Below are positions 34,755 to 44,091 of a stretch of 64,000 nucleotides of DNA, piece after piece; position 1 is the first letter of the stretch, and every line of letters starts with the position of its first letter. The notes under the pieces are model-generated. The model was not told where the DNA came from. It did not search any database and saw nothing but the letters and a program-made list of their open reading frames with translations. This DNA comes from PZPK01 sp965230795 (lineage in GTDB: Bacteria; Pseudomonadota; Gammaproteobacteria; Pseudomonadales; Oleiphilaceae), in assembly GCA_965230795.1 (NCBI GenBank), contig OZ246020.1, positions 4,204,395-4,268,394 on the forward strand, given 5' to 3'. A program made the position numbers and the translations under genes.

Positions 34755-35210
34755 TTAGCTGGAGAGGCGCTGTTTTACCAGCTGGCTAACCTGACCGATA
34801 TCCGCACGACCCTGCAACTGAGGCTTGAGAATCGCCATGACCTTGCCCATATCCCGCACCGACTCGGCGCCGGAGCTTTGCAGGGCATCATCCAACAGCG
34901 CAGCAATTTCGTCTTCCGACAAGGCCGCTGGCAAAAAGCTCTCAATCACGCCAACTTCAGCCGCCTCAACATCGGCCAGATCCTGTCGGCCTGCGGCTTC
35001 ATATTGACTGATTGAGTCTTTGCGCTGTTTCAGCATTTTGTCGAGCACAGCTAACACCCGCGCATCATCGAGCTCGATTCGCTCGTCCACTTCGATACGC
35101 TTGATTTCAGCAAGAATCAGACGCACAGTCGACAGACGCTCTTTATCGCGCTGGCGCATGGCATCTTTCATTGCCGCATTGATGGTGCTTTTCAGATTCG
35201 CTTCAGACAT
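34755..35210 (-). CDS. yqeY: GatB/YqeY domain protein
   Basis: The 151-residue helical protein has the YqeY pattern: KSTINAAMKDAMRQRDKERLSTVRLILAEIKRIEVDER-type N-terminal half (residues about 6-43) and the block YEAAGRQDLADVEAAEVGVIESFLPAALSEDEI. It resembles the C-terminal tRNA-binding region of the GatB amidotransferase subunit, but its role as a free protein is not established. It is inserted between rpsU and dnaG, as in many pseudomonads and relatives. Confidence 0.93.
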   Translation of the reverse strand: MSEANLKSTINAAMKDAMRQRDKERLSTVRLILAEIKRIEVDERIELDDARVLAVLDKMLKQRKDSISQYEAAGRQDLADVEAAEVGVIESFLPAALSEDEIAALLDDALQSSGAESVRDMGKVMAILKPQLQGRADIGQVSQLVKQRLSS

Positions 35211-35267
35211 GACTACTGTGTACGCCTAGCGGCATACCCACTCGGTTAATGCTGATGGAACAGTTTC

Positions 35268-35483
35268 TTAGTAAAGACGTTCGAAACGACGCTGCTCACG
35301 CTGAACTTTCTTCGCGTGACGCTTAACGGCCGCCGCAGCTTTACGCTTACGAACTGATGTCGGCTTCTCATAGAATTCACGACGACGAACTTCAGACAGG
35401 ACACCTGCCTTTTCGCATGAACGCTTGAAGCGGCGCAGCGCGATATCAAACGGCTCGTTTTCTTTGATTTTTACTGAAGGCAT
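35268..35483 (-). CDS. rpsU: 30S ribosomal protein S21
   Basis: The 71-residue basic protein begins MPSVKIKENEPFDIALRRFK and ends rich in lysine and arginine (KRHAKKVQREQRRFERLY), which matches S21 in length and sequence. S21 helps translation initiation on the small subunit. It is the first gene of the rpsU-yqeY-dnaG-rpoD operon. No promoter could be placed with confidence in the 175 bases upstream. Confidence 0.98.
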   Translation of the reverse strand: MPSVKIKENEPFDIALRRFKRSCEKAGVLSEVRRREFYEKPTSVRKRKAAAAVKRHAKKVQREQRRFERLY

Positions 35484-35658
35484 TCAAATTACCATTAATA
35501 AGTTGGTTTTAAACACACTGCCCGTCAATTGGGCGCAGTTTTATTCAGGGGCGCGAATTTTAATTGAACGCTTTTGCCAAGTAAAGCCCTATCCCGGACA
35601 AGAGGGGAATTAATTGTCTCGCTGGCTTACAAAGGGGACAGCCCAAGCGCAAACGGGT

Positions 35659-36810
35659 TTAGTTGTCACAGGTTTTGCGATAGGGAAGCGCTGCAACAGC
35701 GGCCTGCCGGTATCCTTCAACATGCTGGGTTTCCTCTTCCAGAAAGTCAGCAACTGCCTGGTTAAACTCAGGGTGCGCCAGCCAATGGTAGGAACAGGTC
35801 GAAACAGGCTCGAAGCCGCGAATCAGTTTGTGCTCGCCCTGTGCGCCCGCGTCAAAATGCGAATATCCGTTGTCGATACAATATTCAATACCCTGGTAAT
35901 AGCAGGTCTCAAAATGCAAACCCGGTATGCTTTGGCTACTCCCCCAGTAGCGACCATAGACACTGCGTTCCCCCAGCAAGAACATGGCGCCCGCAATGCG
36001 TCGGTCGGCCTGACGAGCAAAAACGAACAACAGTTTTTCCGGCATCTTCTGTCGCCAATACTCAAAGCACACCAGGTTTAGATAAGGGATCTGGCCGCGC
36101 TTCATGTATGTCGAGGCGTAAAAATCGTAGAACTGGCTTAGCGATGCGTCCGTCATATCGGCACCATGGACATGCTCAAAAGAAATACCGGCCTCGCTCA
36201 GCTGACGACGTTCACGCTTGATGCTTTTACGTTTTCGCGAATTTAATGCAGTAAGAAAATCTGCAAAGTGCGTGTAACCACGGTTATACCAATGAAACTG
36301 TGTCCCTGTGCGTTGCAGCAATACGTCTCCCTGCCGGGGAAGCTCGTCCGGAAACAGAATATGCCAGGAGGACAAGCCCTGATCCTTGCAAAACCTGATA
36401 CAGGCATCATTGTAGTGCACAAAAACTGAGCGATTTTTTTCTGCATCATTCCGGTGCGCAGGATCGACGAGCAAGCGCGGCCCAACACAGGGAGTGAAAG
36501 GCACTGCGGTCAAGAGTTTTGGATAATAAGACAAACCATGTCGCGCATAGGCATCCGCCCAGGCCCAATCAAACACATACTCCCCGTAGGAATGGCTTTT
36601 TATATAGCCCGGGGCTGCCGCAATCAACGCGTTATCGTCTGCAAGCAACACGAAGTGCTTGGGCACCCAGCCCTTTGCCGCCGACACGGAACCGGAAGCC
36701 TCCATCGCCCATAAAAACTCATGACGCAAAAAGGGTTTGTCAGGATCACACAGCCGATTCCAGGATTCGGCATCGATGTCACCAATACTATCGACAAATT
36801 CGCTTTTCAC
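35659..36810 (-). CDS. GNAT/FemAB-like acyltransferase (peptidogalycan biosynthesis/recognition family, COG3146)
   Basis: The 383-residue protein starts at GTG 36810 with GAGG eight bases upstream. It has the COG3146 sequence pattern: PFLRHEFLWAMEASGSVSAAKGW near residue 27, RKRKSIKRERRQLSEAGI near 195, and the conserved C-terminal block FDAGAQGEHKLIRGFEPV. The family has a duplicated GNAT fold and is widespread in proteobacteria; its substrate is not proved. It is monocistronic and convergent with nothing; rpsU lies downstream on the same strand. Confidence 0.87.
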   Translation of the reverse strand: MKSEFVDSIGDIDAESWNRLCDPDKPFLRHEFLWAMEASGSVSAAKGWVPKHFVLLADDNALIAAAPGYIKSHSYGEYVFDWAWADAYARHGLSYYPKLLTAVPFTPCVGPRLLVDPAHRNDAEKNRSVFVHYNDACIRFCKDQGLSSWHILFPDELPRQGDVLLQRTGTQFHWYNRGYTHFADFLTALNSRKRKSIKRERRQLSEAGISFEHVHGADMTDASLSQFYDFYASTYMKRGQIPYLNLVCFEYWRQKMPEKLLFVFARQADRRIAGAMFLLGERSVYGRYWGSSQSIPGLHFETCYYQGIEYCIDNGYSHFDAGAQGEHKLIRGFEPVSTCSYHWLAHPEFNQAVADFLEEETQHVEGYRQAAVAALPYRKTCDN

Positions 36811-37056
36811 AGACTGGCCTCGTATTTGCTAATTCCAAAGAACACTGAACATTCCGGACTCAGGTCTGAACCTGCGGTCCTATCCTACTGGTGAACGCTG
36901 AAGATTGCAGAGTTTTTGAAGCGACGCAGACAAAGAGAACGCTCGGAGCTGAAAGATATGACGCAGGCAATGACAATGACGACCAACTGGTCATCCACGC
37001 CGGGGCTGGTTCAAGCGCTATCGCCTGGACAGCCTACAGGGTGAAAAATAACAATC

Positions 37057-37962
37057 ATGGGCATAGAATCATCTCTTCCACTCGCGAACCAAGCAATTGC
37101 AATGCATGAGCCGGACGCATCATTGACAATAAGAGAAGCTTACTTGCAGCACCAGTTTCGCCAGCAGGGGCTGGCACTGTGTAAACAGCTGATCAATCTG
37201 GTGATTGAAATGCAGAAGCACCGGGGCTGTACCCTGGCAATCCTGTCCGGGGATCATTTCTTTGAAACCCAGTTATTCGGTATTCAGCGGGATATCACCG
37301 ACAAACTGCGCCAGATTGACGGCCAATCGGCATCAATTCTTCAGGCTTCTGACCGCAACCATATCATTCAGGAATGGGTCTGCCTGCGACGACTCTGGCG
37401 CAAGGACACCGTGCAGGAAAACTTCCTCCTGCACAGCAACCTGATTGCCGGACTGCTGAAAACCATCTGGCAGGTGGCCCAACGGACGCGTCTGCTGGGT
37501 ATCAGCGAAACCCAGGACACTCTGGTCACCTTCTGTATGCGGGACTGGCTGCATATGATTGAAACCAGTGCGCAGGCACGGGGTCTTGCCACCCACGTCG
37601 CCGTCCAGCGCGAAGCGACCAATGACATCCGTTCGCGCATCCGTTTTCTGCACGAACAGATGAAAGAACTGGACCGAACCTTTCATGCTCATCTGGATGA
37701 CTTTGAACCCCAGCACGCAGAACGTATTCGACACGCTGCCGAGCAAGCCGACTACCCGATTCATCTGGAGAACTTCATGTCGCAGCTAAAGCAGGATTTC
37801 TGCGATAGCAATCGTCCCAAAACGGATGCCGACACTATTTATACCCTTGGCAGCCATGTTGTCAGCGCCTGCCAGATCGTATTGCAGGCTGCCAACCAGT
37901 TGATTGAGAAAACCCTCAGTCCTGAATTGGCTGCCTGGGTCGAAGGTAATTCAGGGGACTAG
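37057..37962 (+). CDS. Helical protein resembling nitrate/nitrite-sensing (NIT) domains
   Basis: The 301-residue all-helical protein lacks membrane segments. It has the two patterns typical of NIT domains: KQLINLVIEMQKHRGCTLAIL (positions 44-64, close to the LVHELQKERG motif) and a second SAQARGLATHVAVQREA block near 180. NIT domains bind nitrate or nitrite, usually fused to signalling outputs; here no output domain is visible. A link to nitrate respiration is tempting because nar genes are present, but they are 33 kb away. Start may be ATG 37057 or 37102. It overlaps the convergent dehydrogenase gene by four bases. Confidence 0.6.
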   Translation: MGIESSLPLANQAIAMHEPDASLTIREAYLQHQFRQQGLALCKQLINLVIEMQKHRGCTLAILSGDHFFETQLFGIQRDITDKLRQIDGQSASILQASDRNHIIQEWVCLRRLWRKDTVQENFLLHSNLIAGLLKTIWQVAQRTRLLGISETQDTLVTFCMRDWLHMIETSAQARGLATHVAVQREATNDIRSRIRFLHEQMKELDRTFHAHLDDFEPQHAERIRHAAEQADYPIHLENFMSQLKQDFCDSNRPKTDADTIYTLGSHVVSACQIVLQAANQLIEKTLSPELAAWVEGNSGD

Positions 37963-38981
37963 GAAAACTCCAGCACGACCTTACCAATGGCCTCATGTGC
38001 TTCCATCATCGCATGCGCCCGCTTCAGCGTGTCGGATGAAACCCTCCCCAGGTTTTCACCCATCGTGGTTCGCAACTGCCTGTTGTCGACCAACTCTGCC
38101 ACCCGATTCAACAACGCCCCCTGCTCGGCCATATCGTCCGTCTGGAACATGGAACGGGTATACATAAACTCCCAGTGCAGCGAAATGCTCTTGCGCTTGA
38201 AGGCTTTGATATCCATCTCCAGCGGATCATCAATCAGGCCAAACCTGCTCTGCGGCTTCATGATCTCGCACAAGGACGCATAGTGTTTGTCGGTATGGGT
38301 AAGACTCAATACATAATCGAGCTCGGGCCAGTTCAAAGCCCTGTACTGCTCAGGAAGCGGGTCATGATGATTAATCACCGCATCGGCGCCCAGACTTCTG
38401 ACCCAGTCGGCACTTTCGGGTCTCGATGCCGTCGCAACAACGCGGGCAGCCGTCAGCTGTTTCAGCAATTGCACGGCAATAGATCCCACTCCGCCGGCGG
38501 CACCTGTGACCAGAACAAGTGGTTCTGTATTACCGGCCCCGGACGCAAGCGTTTGAATCCCCAAACGATCAAATATCAGTTCCCAGGCGGTGATGCTGGT
38601 AAGAGGGAGCGCCGCAGCCTCGGCGAAACTCAGGCTCTGAGGCATGCGCCCGACCAGACGGGCATCCACAGCTTGTAACTCAGCGTTGCATCCCTGACGA
38701 TTCAGATCTCCGGCATAAAACACCCGATCGCCAACGGTGAAATCCGAAACCTTCTCGCCCACAGCAACAACCTCTCCGGACGCATCCCAACCCAGCACCT
38801 TCAACTCACCCGGCGGGGGTGCAACATTATTGCGGATTTTGCAGTCCACCGGATTCACCGCGATGGCTTTTACCCGGATCAGGAGATCTTCCGGCCCGGG
38901 TTCGGGATCAGGCAGTTCACAATCGATCAGGGAATCCGGATGCTCGATGGCAAGTGATTGTCGGTAGGCCACTGCTTTCAT
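37959..38981 (-). CDS. Zinc-type alcohol dehydrogenase-like oxidoreductase (MDR family)
   Basis: This 340-residue product (ATG 38981) begins MKAVAYRQSLAIEHPDSLIDCELPDP, which is the TIGR02817-type group often named zinc-binding alcohol dehydrogenase family protein. It has the GroES-like N-terminal domain, the Rossmann motif GAAGGVGSIAVQLLKQL near residue 155 and NAD(P)H:quinone oxidoreductase-like C-terminal half. Zinc ligands of true alcohol dehydrogenases are not evident, so it is more probably a zinc-free NADPH-dependent reductase. Substrate unknown. Confidence 0.9.
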   Translation of the reverse strand: MKAVAYRQSLAIEHPDSLIDCELPDPEPGPEDLLIRVKAIAVNPVDCKIRNNVAPPPGELKVLGWDASGEVVAVGEKVSDFTVGDRVFYAGDLNRQGCNAELQAVDARLVGRMPQSLSFAEAAALPLTSITAWELIFDRLGIQTLASGAGNTEPLVLVTGAAGGVGSIAVQLLKQLTAARVVATASRPESADWVRSLGADAVINHHDPLPEQYRALNWPELDYVLSLTHTDKHYASLCEIMKPQSRFGLIDDPLEMDIKAFKRKSISLHWEFMYTRSMFQTDDMAEQGALLNRVAELVDNRQLRTTMGENLGRVSSDTLKRAHAMMEAHEAIGKVVLEFS

Positions 38982-39164
38982 GGTGAATTTGTCTCCGCTG
39001 AGTTGTCTGAATCCCGGTTTTTGTGGCTTTGGAAGCACAACAAAATGCATTGTGATCAGGTTTATCCGCAGACGCAATGCGCTTGCCAGCACGCCACAAA
39101 ATTCGTAGGCTCGCAGCCCGAAAAAAGCACCGTTAGCACGATGGATAACCGACAGGACAACACA

Positions 39165-39515
39165 ATGACTGAAAACGACTTTTTAGACTTGCTCGCAAGC
39201 AAGCCCGAAGCGGTTCAATTTACCGATACCATGGCCGTCATCGACAATTATTACACTTATTCACCCTGCGCTTTCCGGAATGGTGAACAACACAATGAGG
39301 CGGGTCAGAACGAAGGTTCGTGCAAAGTTTTTGCCTTTGCCCAAGCGCATCAGCTGGATCCGGCACTGACTTTGCAATGCTTTGGTGACTATTATCGGGA
39401 AGACGTACTGAAGCACCCGGACGGCAACGATCACCAGAATATCCGCCAGTTTATGCAACATGGCTGGGCGGGCGTGCACTTTAACGGGACCGCGCTTGCG
39501 AGACGTGAGAACTGA
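39165..39515 (+). CDS. HopJ type III effector family protein
   Basis: The 116-residue protein starts MTENDFLDLLASKPEAVQF with AGGA seven bases upstream of ATG 39165. It shows the HopJ family core: IDNYYTYSPCAFRNGEQHN, EGSCKVFAFAQAH and CFGDYYREDVLKHPDG. Despite the name, most members are in non-pathogens without a type III secretion system, and their function is unknown. The last codons and TGA stop fall in the first unit of a 7-bp tandem repeat. Confidence 0.9.
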   Translation: MTENDFLDLLASKPEAVQFTDTMAVIDNYYTYSPCAFRNGEQHNEAGQNEGSCKVFAFAQAHQLDPALTLQCFGDYYREDVLKHPDGNDHQNIRQFMQHGWAGVHFNGTALARREN

Positions 39516-39546
39516 GAACTGAGAACTGAGAACTGAGAACTGAGAG
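39507..39546. repeat. Heptanucleotide tandem repeat (GAGAACT)5 plus partial
   Basis: Five perfect GAGAACT units at 39507-39541 are followed by GAGAG. The array starts just after GACGT (39502-39506) and covers the stop of the HopJ gene. It is of the same period as arrays at 3796 and 45299. Confidence 0.9.
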
Positions 39547-39691
39547 TCACAATGAGCAAAGCGTCGCAGTTTTAAAGTGGACACTTGCGTGACCGCTGCC
39601 GTGTGCAAATAATGTACTGAACACGATAACCTTGATCATCCAAAAACAACAATAACCCATAAGATTCCACCGACCCATCGGAAATCTGATT

Positions 39692-40267
39692 ATGCGCCGA
39701 ATATTCTGCCTGCTTTGCTGCCTGTTGCTGAGCTCCAACATTCATGCCCGGGCCATCCCCGAAGAAAAGCGGGTGCTGATTGATGAGTTTCTGGAGATGA
39801 CAGGAGCCGATCGCTTGACTGGTCTGCTGGCGGGCAAGCTAACCCACGAACTGGTCTCGATGATCTCCCAGAAAAACGGCCAACTGGACCGAGCCGTGGT
39901 GGCCATTATTCAGAAAGAATCCCAGACCATCGTCTACGAGGAGTTCGTGCTGAATAACAAACTGCAAGACATTATGTACGACCTGTACGACGAGTATTTC
40001 ACCTTGCAGGATATGAAAAACATCGTCACCTTCTACAAAAGCCCCACCGGTCAGCGGGCTATGCAACACATGCCGATGATCAGCCGCAGAAGTATGGAAC
40101 TTACCCAGGAGCACGCCCGATCACTGGCACCTAAAATTCATGCCCGCATCAGTCAGCGCTTTGAAGAGGTAAGGAACGCTCTTGCCGACTCAGAAGAAGA
40201 TACAGAAACATCTGAAAACAATATGCCTTCCAAAAAAGATGAGGCCGCGCCGGATTGGGCGAACTAA
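39692..40267 (+). CDS. DUF2059 exported protein
   Basis: The 191-residue protein has a Sec signal peptide (MRRIFCLLCCLLLSSNIHA) and then the DUF2059 pattern: KRVLIDEFLEMTGADRL, YDEYFTLQDMKNIVTFYKSPTGQRAMQHMP and a helical C terminus ending in acidic residues. The conserved YKSPTG motif is characteristic. The function is unknown; it is expected in the periplasm. It is convergent with the diguanylate cyclase gene (12-base gap). Confidence 0.9.
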   Translation: MRRIFCLLCCLLLSSNIHARAIPEEKRVLIDEFLEMTGADRLTGLLAGKLTHELVSMISQKNGQLDRAVVAIIQKESQTIVYEEFVLNNKLQDIMYDLYDEYFTLQDMKNIVTFYKSPTGQRAMQHMPMISRRSMELTQEHARSLAPKIHARISQRFEEVRNALADSEEDTETSENNMPSKKDEAAPDWAN

Positions 40268-40279
40268 ACGCTTACCTGC

Positions 40280-41341
40280 TTAGCCCGCTTGCTGGATTTT
40301 CGGCCGGGTGCAGTTTCGCCCCTGAGCCTTGGCTTCGTAAAGACTGACATCTGCCGCTTTCACCAGATCATCAAAGCGACTGAAGAAACGCGTCGAGCAG
40401 ATACCGCAACTCATGGATAGCTTCAGCTCATGGCCGTTCACTTCGAGGGTTTCGGCAGCAATACGCTCGCGAACCCGTTCGATCAGCTGATAGCCTTCCG
40501 ACAAGCGCGTGTTGGGAAGCAGAATCAGAAACTCCTCACCCCCCCAGCGTCCGACTACATCCGTCACACGTACCGTCTCTGTCAGCAAGCGGGATATATG
40601 CTTGAGCGCTGCGTCGCCCACATCATGCCCGTAGCGGTCATTCACCTGCTTGAATAAATCAATGTCGCACAGCACCAGGCTCAACTCGCTTTTGTCTCGC
40701 GCCACCCGATGCAACTCCAATTGAACTTTCTGCTTGATGCCGCGACGGTTGTAGGTGCCAGTGAGTTCATCGATGCGAACCAATTGACGTAAACTCTCAT
40801 TGGCCCGTTCGCTCGCTTCCTGAGCCAAAAGGCGTGAACGCTCCATAAAATAGCCCATGGTGACCACAAACAGCATGGAACCGACAAAACGATATTTCAT
40901 GTTGTCACTGTAGCCGTGCGTAGCCCCGACCCATTCCGGGACAAACAGAATAAGCAGCGACGCGGCCAGCATTACCATTACAATGCGCGCACCAATGACT
41001 GGCCCGATAAGACAAAACATCAACAGGGGGTAGGCATAACACCACAGTAATCCGGTGTTTTCCTCACCGCCACTGGCCAGCAAAAACAGATACAGAGAAC
41101 TGAATCCAAAAACGATAAAGTTACGGTGCGACCGCCAATTACCCAATACACGATAGATCAGATAACTACCCATTGTCGCCGCGGCAAAAGCAAACAGCGT
41201 CAGCGCGTAGGCGGTCAGCCCATCCAGAAGAGATTTAACGCCGTAAATTGTGAGAAAACCGCTGCCTAGAACACAAAGAATATTGCTGACGCGCTCGGCG
41301 GTCATACGGTTAAAGGCATTGCCAAGCGGCAAGGGAGTCAT
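40280..41341 (-). CDS. Membrane diguanylate cyclase (GGEEF)
   Basis: The 353-residue protein starts at ATG 41341, or possibly ATG 41305, as the ribosome site is weak. About six hydrophobic helices (residues 20-175) precede a helix and a GGDEF domain starting LVRIDELTGTYNRRGI. The signature is GGEEF with an intact inhibitory site RVTD five residues before it, and the metal-site block DIDLFKQVNDRYGHDVGD is complete. It should make c-di-GMP at the membrane. It is 128 bases downstream of yheS on the same strand. Confidence 0.92.
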   Translation of the reverse strand: MTPLPLGNAFNRMTAERVSNILCVLGSGFLTIYGVKSLLDGLTAYALTLFAFAAATMGSYLIYRVLGNWRSHRNFIVFGFSSLYLFLLASGGEENTGLLWCYAYPLLMFCLIGPVIGARIVMVMLAASLLILFVPEWVGATHGYSDNMKYRFVGSMLFVVTMGYFMERSRLLAQEASERANESLRQLVRIDELTGTYNRRGIKQKVQLELHRVARDKSELSLVLCDIDLFKQVNDRYGHDVGDAALKHISRLLTETVRVTDVVGRWGGEEFLILLPNTRLSEGYQLIERVRERIAAETLEVNGHELKLSMSCGICSTRFFSRFDDLVKAADVSLYEAKAQGRNCTRPKIQQAG

Positions 41342-41469
41342 GGTTGGCAGTTTCCTGGGCGTTGGGTCATGAAGCGATAATCTGGGACTAATTATCCGGC
41401 CAGACCATGACCTCATCAAGGAAACATTGGTTACTGAATGTAATACCAATGCAAGACAGTGAAAACTCT

Positions 41470-43389
41470 TCAAGGAGTGTCGAGTTGTTCCATTGACTCC
41501 AGCTCTTCCTGCAAAGCCATCCACTCTAGCTCAGCCTGATCCAGCTCCTGTTTCAGGGTGCTCTGCTGGCCTAACAAGGCTTTCAGCTTTTCCTTGTTGC
41601 CCTCGTCATAGAGCCCGGTATCGGACAAAGCAGACTCCACCTCCTGCAGCTGCGTCTGCAGCACTTCCATGTTTTTTTCTGACTGCGAAATCTGTTTTTT
41701 CAGGGGACTAATGCGGGCACGACGCTCCGCCTCCAGGCGTTTGCGCTCCTTACGATCCAGTGCCGATTCACTCTTTGCCGCATCCGCATCAGGGTCCGGA
41801 CCAGCAGTCTCCTGTTGGCGCTGATAATCACTCAACCAGCGCTCATAGTCGGACAAATCGCCCTTGAATTCCTCGACCACCCCGTGGGCCACGAGCCAGA
41901 AATTTTCCACGGTATTTTTCAGCAGGTGACGATCGTGAGACACCACAATAATGGCGCCTTCGAAGCCCTGCAGCGCGACGGTGAGTGCATGCCGCATTTC
42001 CAGATCCAGATGGTTGGTTGGCTCATCCAGCACCAGCAGATTGGGCTTCTGCCAGGCAATAATCGCCAAAGCCAATCGCGCTTTTTCACCACCCGAGAAA
42101 TCAGCAATGGGTTCCAGAGCCTTATCGCCACGAAAATCAAAGCCACCCAGAAAGTTACGAATATCCTGATCGCTGGCACCGGGATGAACGCGCTGTAAAT
42201 GCGTAGCGGGGCTCGCCGCCATGTCCAGCGATTCCAGCTGATGCTGGGCAAAATAGCCAATCTTGAGATGCTCGCCGCCAGTACGCTGACCCGATACCAG
42301 AGGCAGTTCGGCGACGATGCTTTTGACCAGCGTGGATTTACCGGCTCCATTGGGCCCCAGCAAACCAATCCGCATACCGGGAAGAATGGTTGCCGACACA
42401 TCATGTAGAACCGCAGAGTGGCCATAGCCGAGTTCCGCATGTTGCAGGTTAAGCAGGGGACTGGACTGCTTGTCTGCCACCGGGAATTCGAAATGAAACG
42501 GAGAATCCACATGAGCGGGCGCAATGAGCTCCATGCGCTCCAGCTCCTTCACCCGACTCTGGGCCTGCTTGGCTTTGGTCGCCTTGGCCTTGAAGCGGGT
42601 AACAAAAGCGTGAATCTCGCTAATTCGCTGCTGTTGCTTGTCATACTGGGCCTGTTGCTGGGCCAGCTTTTGAGCCCGTTGCTGCTCAAAACTGCTGTAG
42701 CCACCGGTGTATTGGTGCAGCTTGCGGTGTTCGAAATGGAGGATATGTGTGGCGACAGCATCAATAAAATCGCGATCATGCGAAATGAACAACAAGGTTC
42801 CCTCGTAGCGTTTTAACCATTGCTCCAGCCAGAGCATGGCATCCAGATCCAGGTGGTTGGTGGGCTCATCCAGCAACAAAAGATCTGAGGGCTGCATCAG
42901 CGCCTGAGCCAGATTCAGGCGGATGCGCCAGCCACCGGAAAAGCTGCTGACCGGACGGGACAGCTCTTCCTGGGTAAAACCCAAGCCATGCAGCAGCTTT
43001 TCAGCAAGCGCCGGTGCCTCATAGGCATGAATCAGCTCCAGCTCGCCATGAAGCCGCGCCATCGCATCGTGTTCTTCCTGCGCTTCCGCCTGAACCAAAG
43101 CTTTTTCCAGAGCACGCAACGGCTGATGACCATCAAGCACATAATCCCGTGCCGAACGCGATGATGCTGACACTTCCTGGGCCATATGGGCAATACGCAG
43201 CTTGCCGGGCAAGGAGCAGCTACCGGCATCCACGGACAATTCTCCCAGAATCAGTTTAAACAGACTGGTCTTGCCGGCACCGTTTGCGCCGATAATGGCA
43301 ACGCGCTGGCCCGCATGAATCAGGGCATTTGCCGACTCCAGCAAGGCATCAGGACCACGCCGCAGGCTAAGGTTTTCAATATGTATCAT
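41470..43389 (-). CDS. yheS: ABC-F family ATPase YheS
   Basis: The 639-residue protein has two ATP-binding cassettes: Walker A GANGAGKTS and GPNGAGKST, signatures SFSGGWRIR and DFSGGEKAR, and LLLDEPTNHLDLDAM-type Walker B motifs. The linker (SRVKELERMELIAPAHVDSPF) is almost identical in wording to E. coli YheS. A C-terminal coiled-coil region is present. ABC-F proteins bind the ribosome E site and modulate translation; YheS is thought to act on stalled ribosomes. It diverges from the TIGR02444 gene. Confidence 0.93.
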   Translation of the reverse strand: MIHIENLSLRRGPDALLESANALIHAGQRVAIIGANGAGKTSLFKLILGELSVDAGSCSLPGKLRIAHMAQEVSASSRSARDYVLDGHQPLRALEKALVQAEAQEEHDAMARLHGELELIHAYEAPALAEKLLHGLGFTQEELSRPVSSFSGGWRIRLNLAQALMQPSDLLLLDEPTNHLDLDAMLWLEQWLKRYEGTLLFISHDRDFIDAVATHILHFEHRKLHQYTGGYSSFEQQRAQKLAQQQAQYDKQQQRISEIHAFVTRFKAKATKAKQAQSRVKELERMELIAPAHVDSPFHFEFPVADKQSSPLLNLQHAELGYGHSAVLHDVSATILPGMRIGLLGPNGAGKSTLVKSIVAELPLVSGQRTGGEHLKIGYFAQHQLESLDMAASPATHLQRVHPGASDQDIRNFLGGFDFRGDKALEPIADFSGGEKARLALAIIAWQKPNLLVLDEPTNHLDLEMRHALTVALQGFEGAIIVVSHDRHLLKNTVENFWLVAHGVVEEFKGDLSDYERWLSDYQRQQETAGPDPDADAAKSESALDRKERKRLEAERRARISPLKKQISQSEKNMEVLQTQLQEVESALSDTGLYDEGNKEKLKALLGQQSTLKQELDQAELEWMALQEELESMEQLDTP

Positions 43390-43542
43390 CGCTGGCTCAA
43401 GACCGTTGCTTACTTTCAGGGAGAAATCAGGGCGGCGAGACGTTAACCAAAATTTCGCGTGACATCAATCTTTTCGCCGCAGGCTTGAGTTCCGGACCAA
43501 GAGCCGACACACTGTGCAGCGCAATTCACTCAGTAAGCGCGT

Positions 43543-44091
43543 ATGAACACCGATTCGCTCCCCCTGGACAATCCCTTCTGGCAGTTTTCACTCGGCGTCT
43601 GGCAGCAACCTGGCATCGAATCCATGCTCATCAACCTGCAGGATCAGGCTGGCTGCTCGGTGAATCTCCTGTTACTAGCCTGCTGGAGTGGCAGCAGGCA
43701 ATGCCTGATTGCGCCTCACTTCAATAGCAGCAAGGCGCTGTGTGACCGCCGTGATCAGGCGTATATCCATCCATTACGACAGGTCCGCAGAGCCTGTGCC
43801 CAAGAGTCTGCCTACAAGGAACTGAAAGGCCCTTGCCTCAAACTCGAACTGCAAATGGAACAGCACCTGCAGGCCGAACTGTTTGAACTCGCCCGGGATT
43901 GGCCGCGCTCGACCAGGCCTGCCATCGAGTGTGTACTGGAAAACCTTAAAGCCTGTTCGGCAGACTCGCCGGGACAGACATCCGACATTCGCGCTACACT
44001 GGACAAAGAATGTTACGCCCGGCTTGCCCAGGCCAGCCTGCCTGAATTGAGCCAGGCAGAGATTGACCACCACATTGAGACACACACATGA
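43543..44091 (+). CDS. TIGR02444 family protein
   Basis: The 182-residue protein begins MNTDSLPLDNPFWQFSLGVWQ and contains LQDQAGCSVNLLLLACW, the signature of TIGR02444 proteins, which are small, helical and of unknown function in gammaproteobacteria. It is divergent from yheS, a location common for this family, and its stop overlaps the next gene's start by four bases. Confidence 0.85.
   Translation: MNTDSLPLDNPFWQFSLGVWQQPGIESMLINLQDQAGCSVNLLLLACWSGSRQCLIAPHFNSSKALCDRRDQAYIHPLRQVRRACAQESAYKELKGPCLKLELQMEQHLQAELFELARDWPRSTRPAIECVLENLKACSADSPGQTSDIRATLDKECYARLAQASLPELSQAEIDHHIETHT

Noticed and set aside
39507..39546. Short tandem repeat considered as a CRISPR fragment
   Set aside because: The unit is 7 bp with no spacers and no cas genes in the window.
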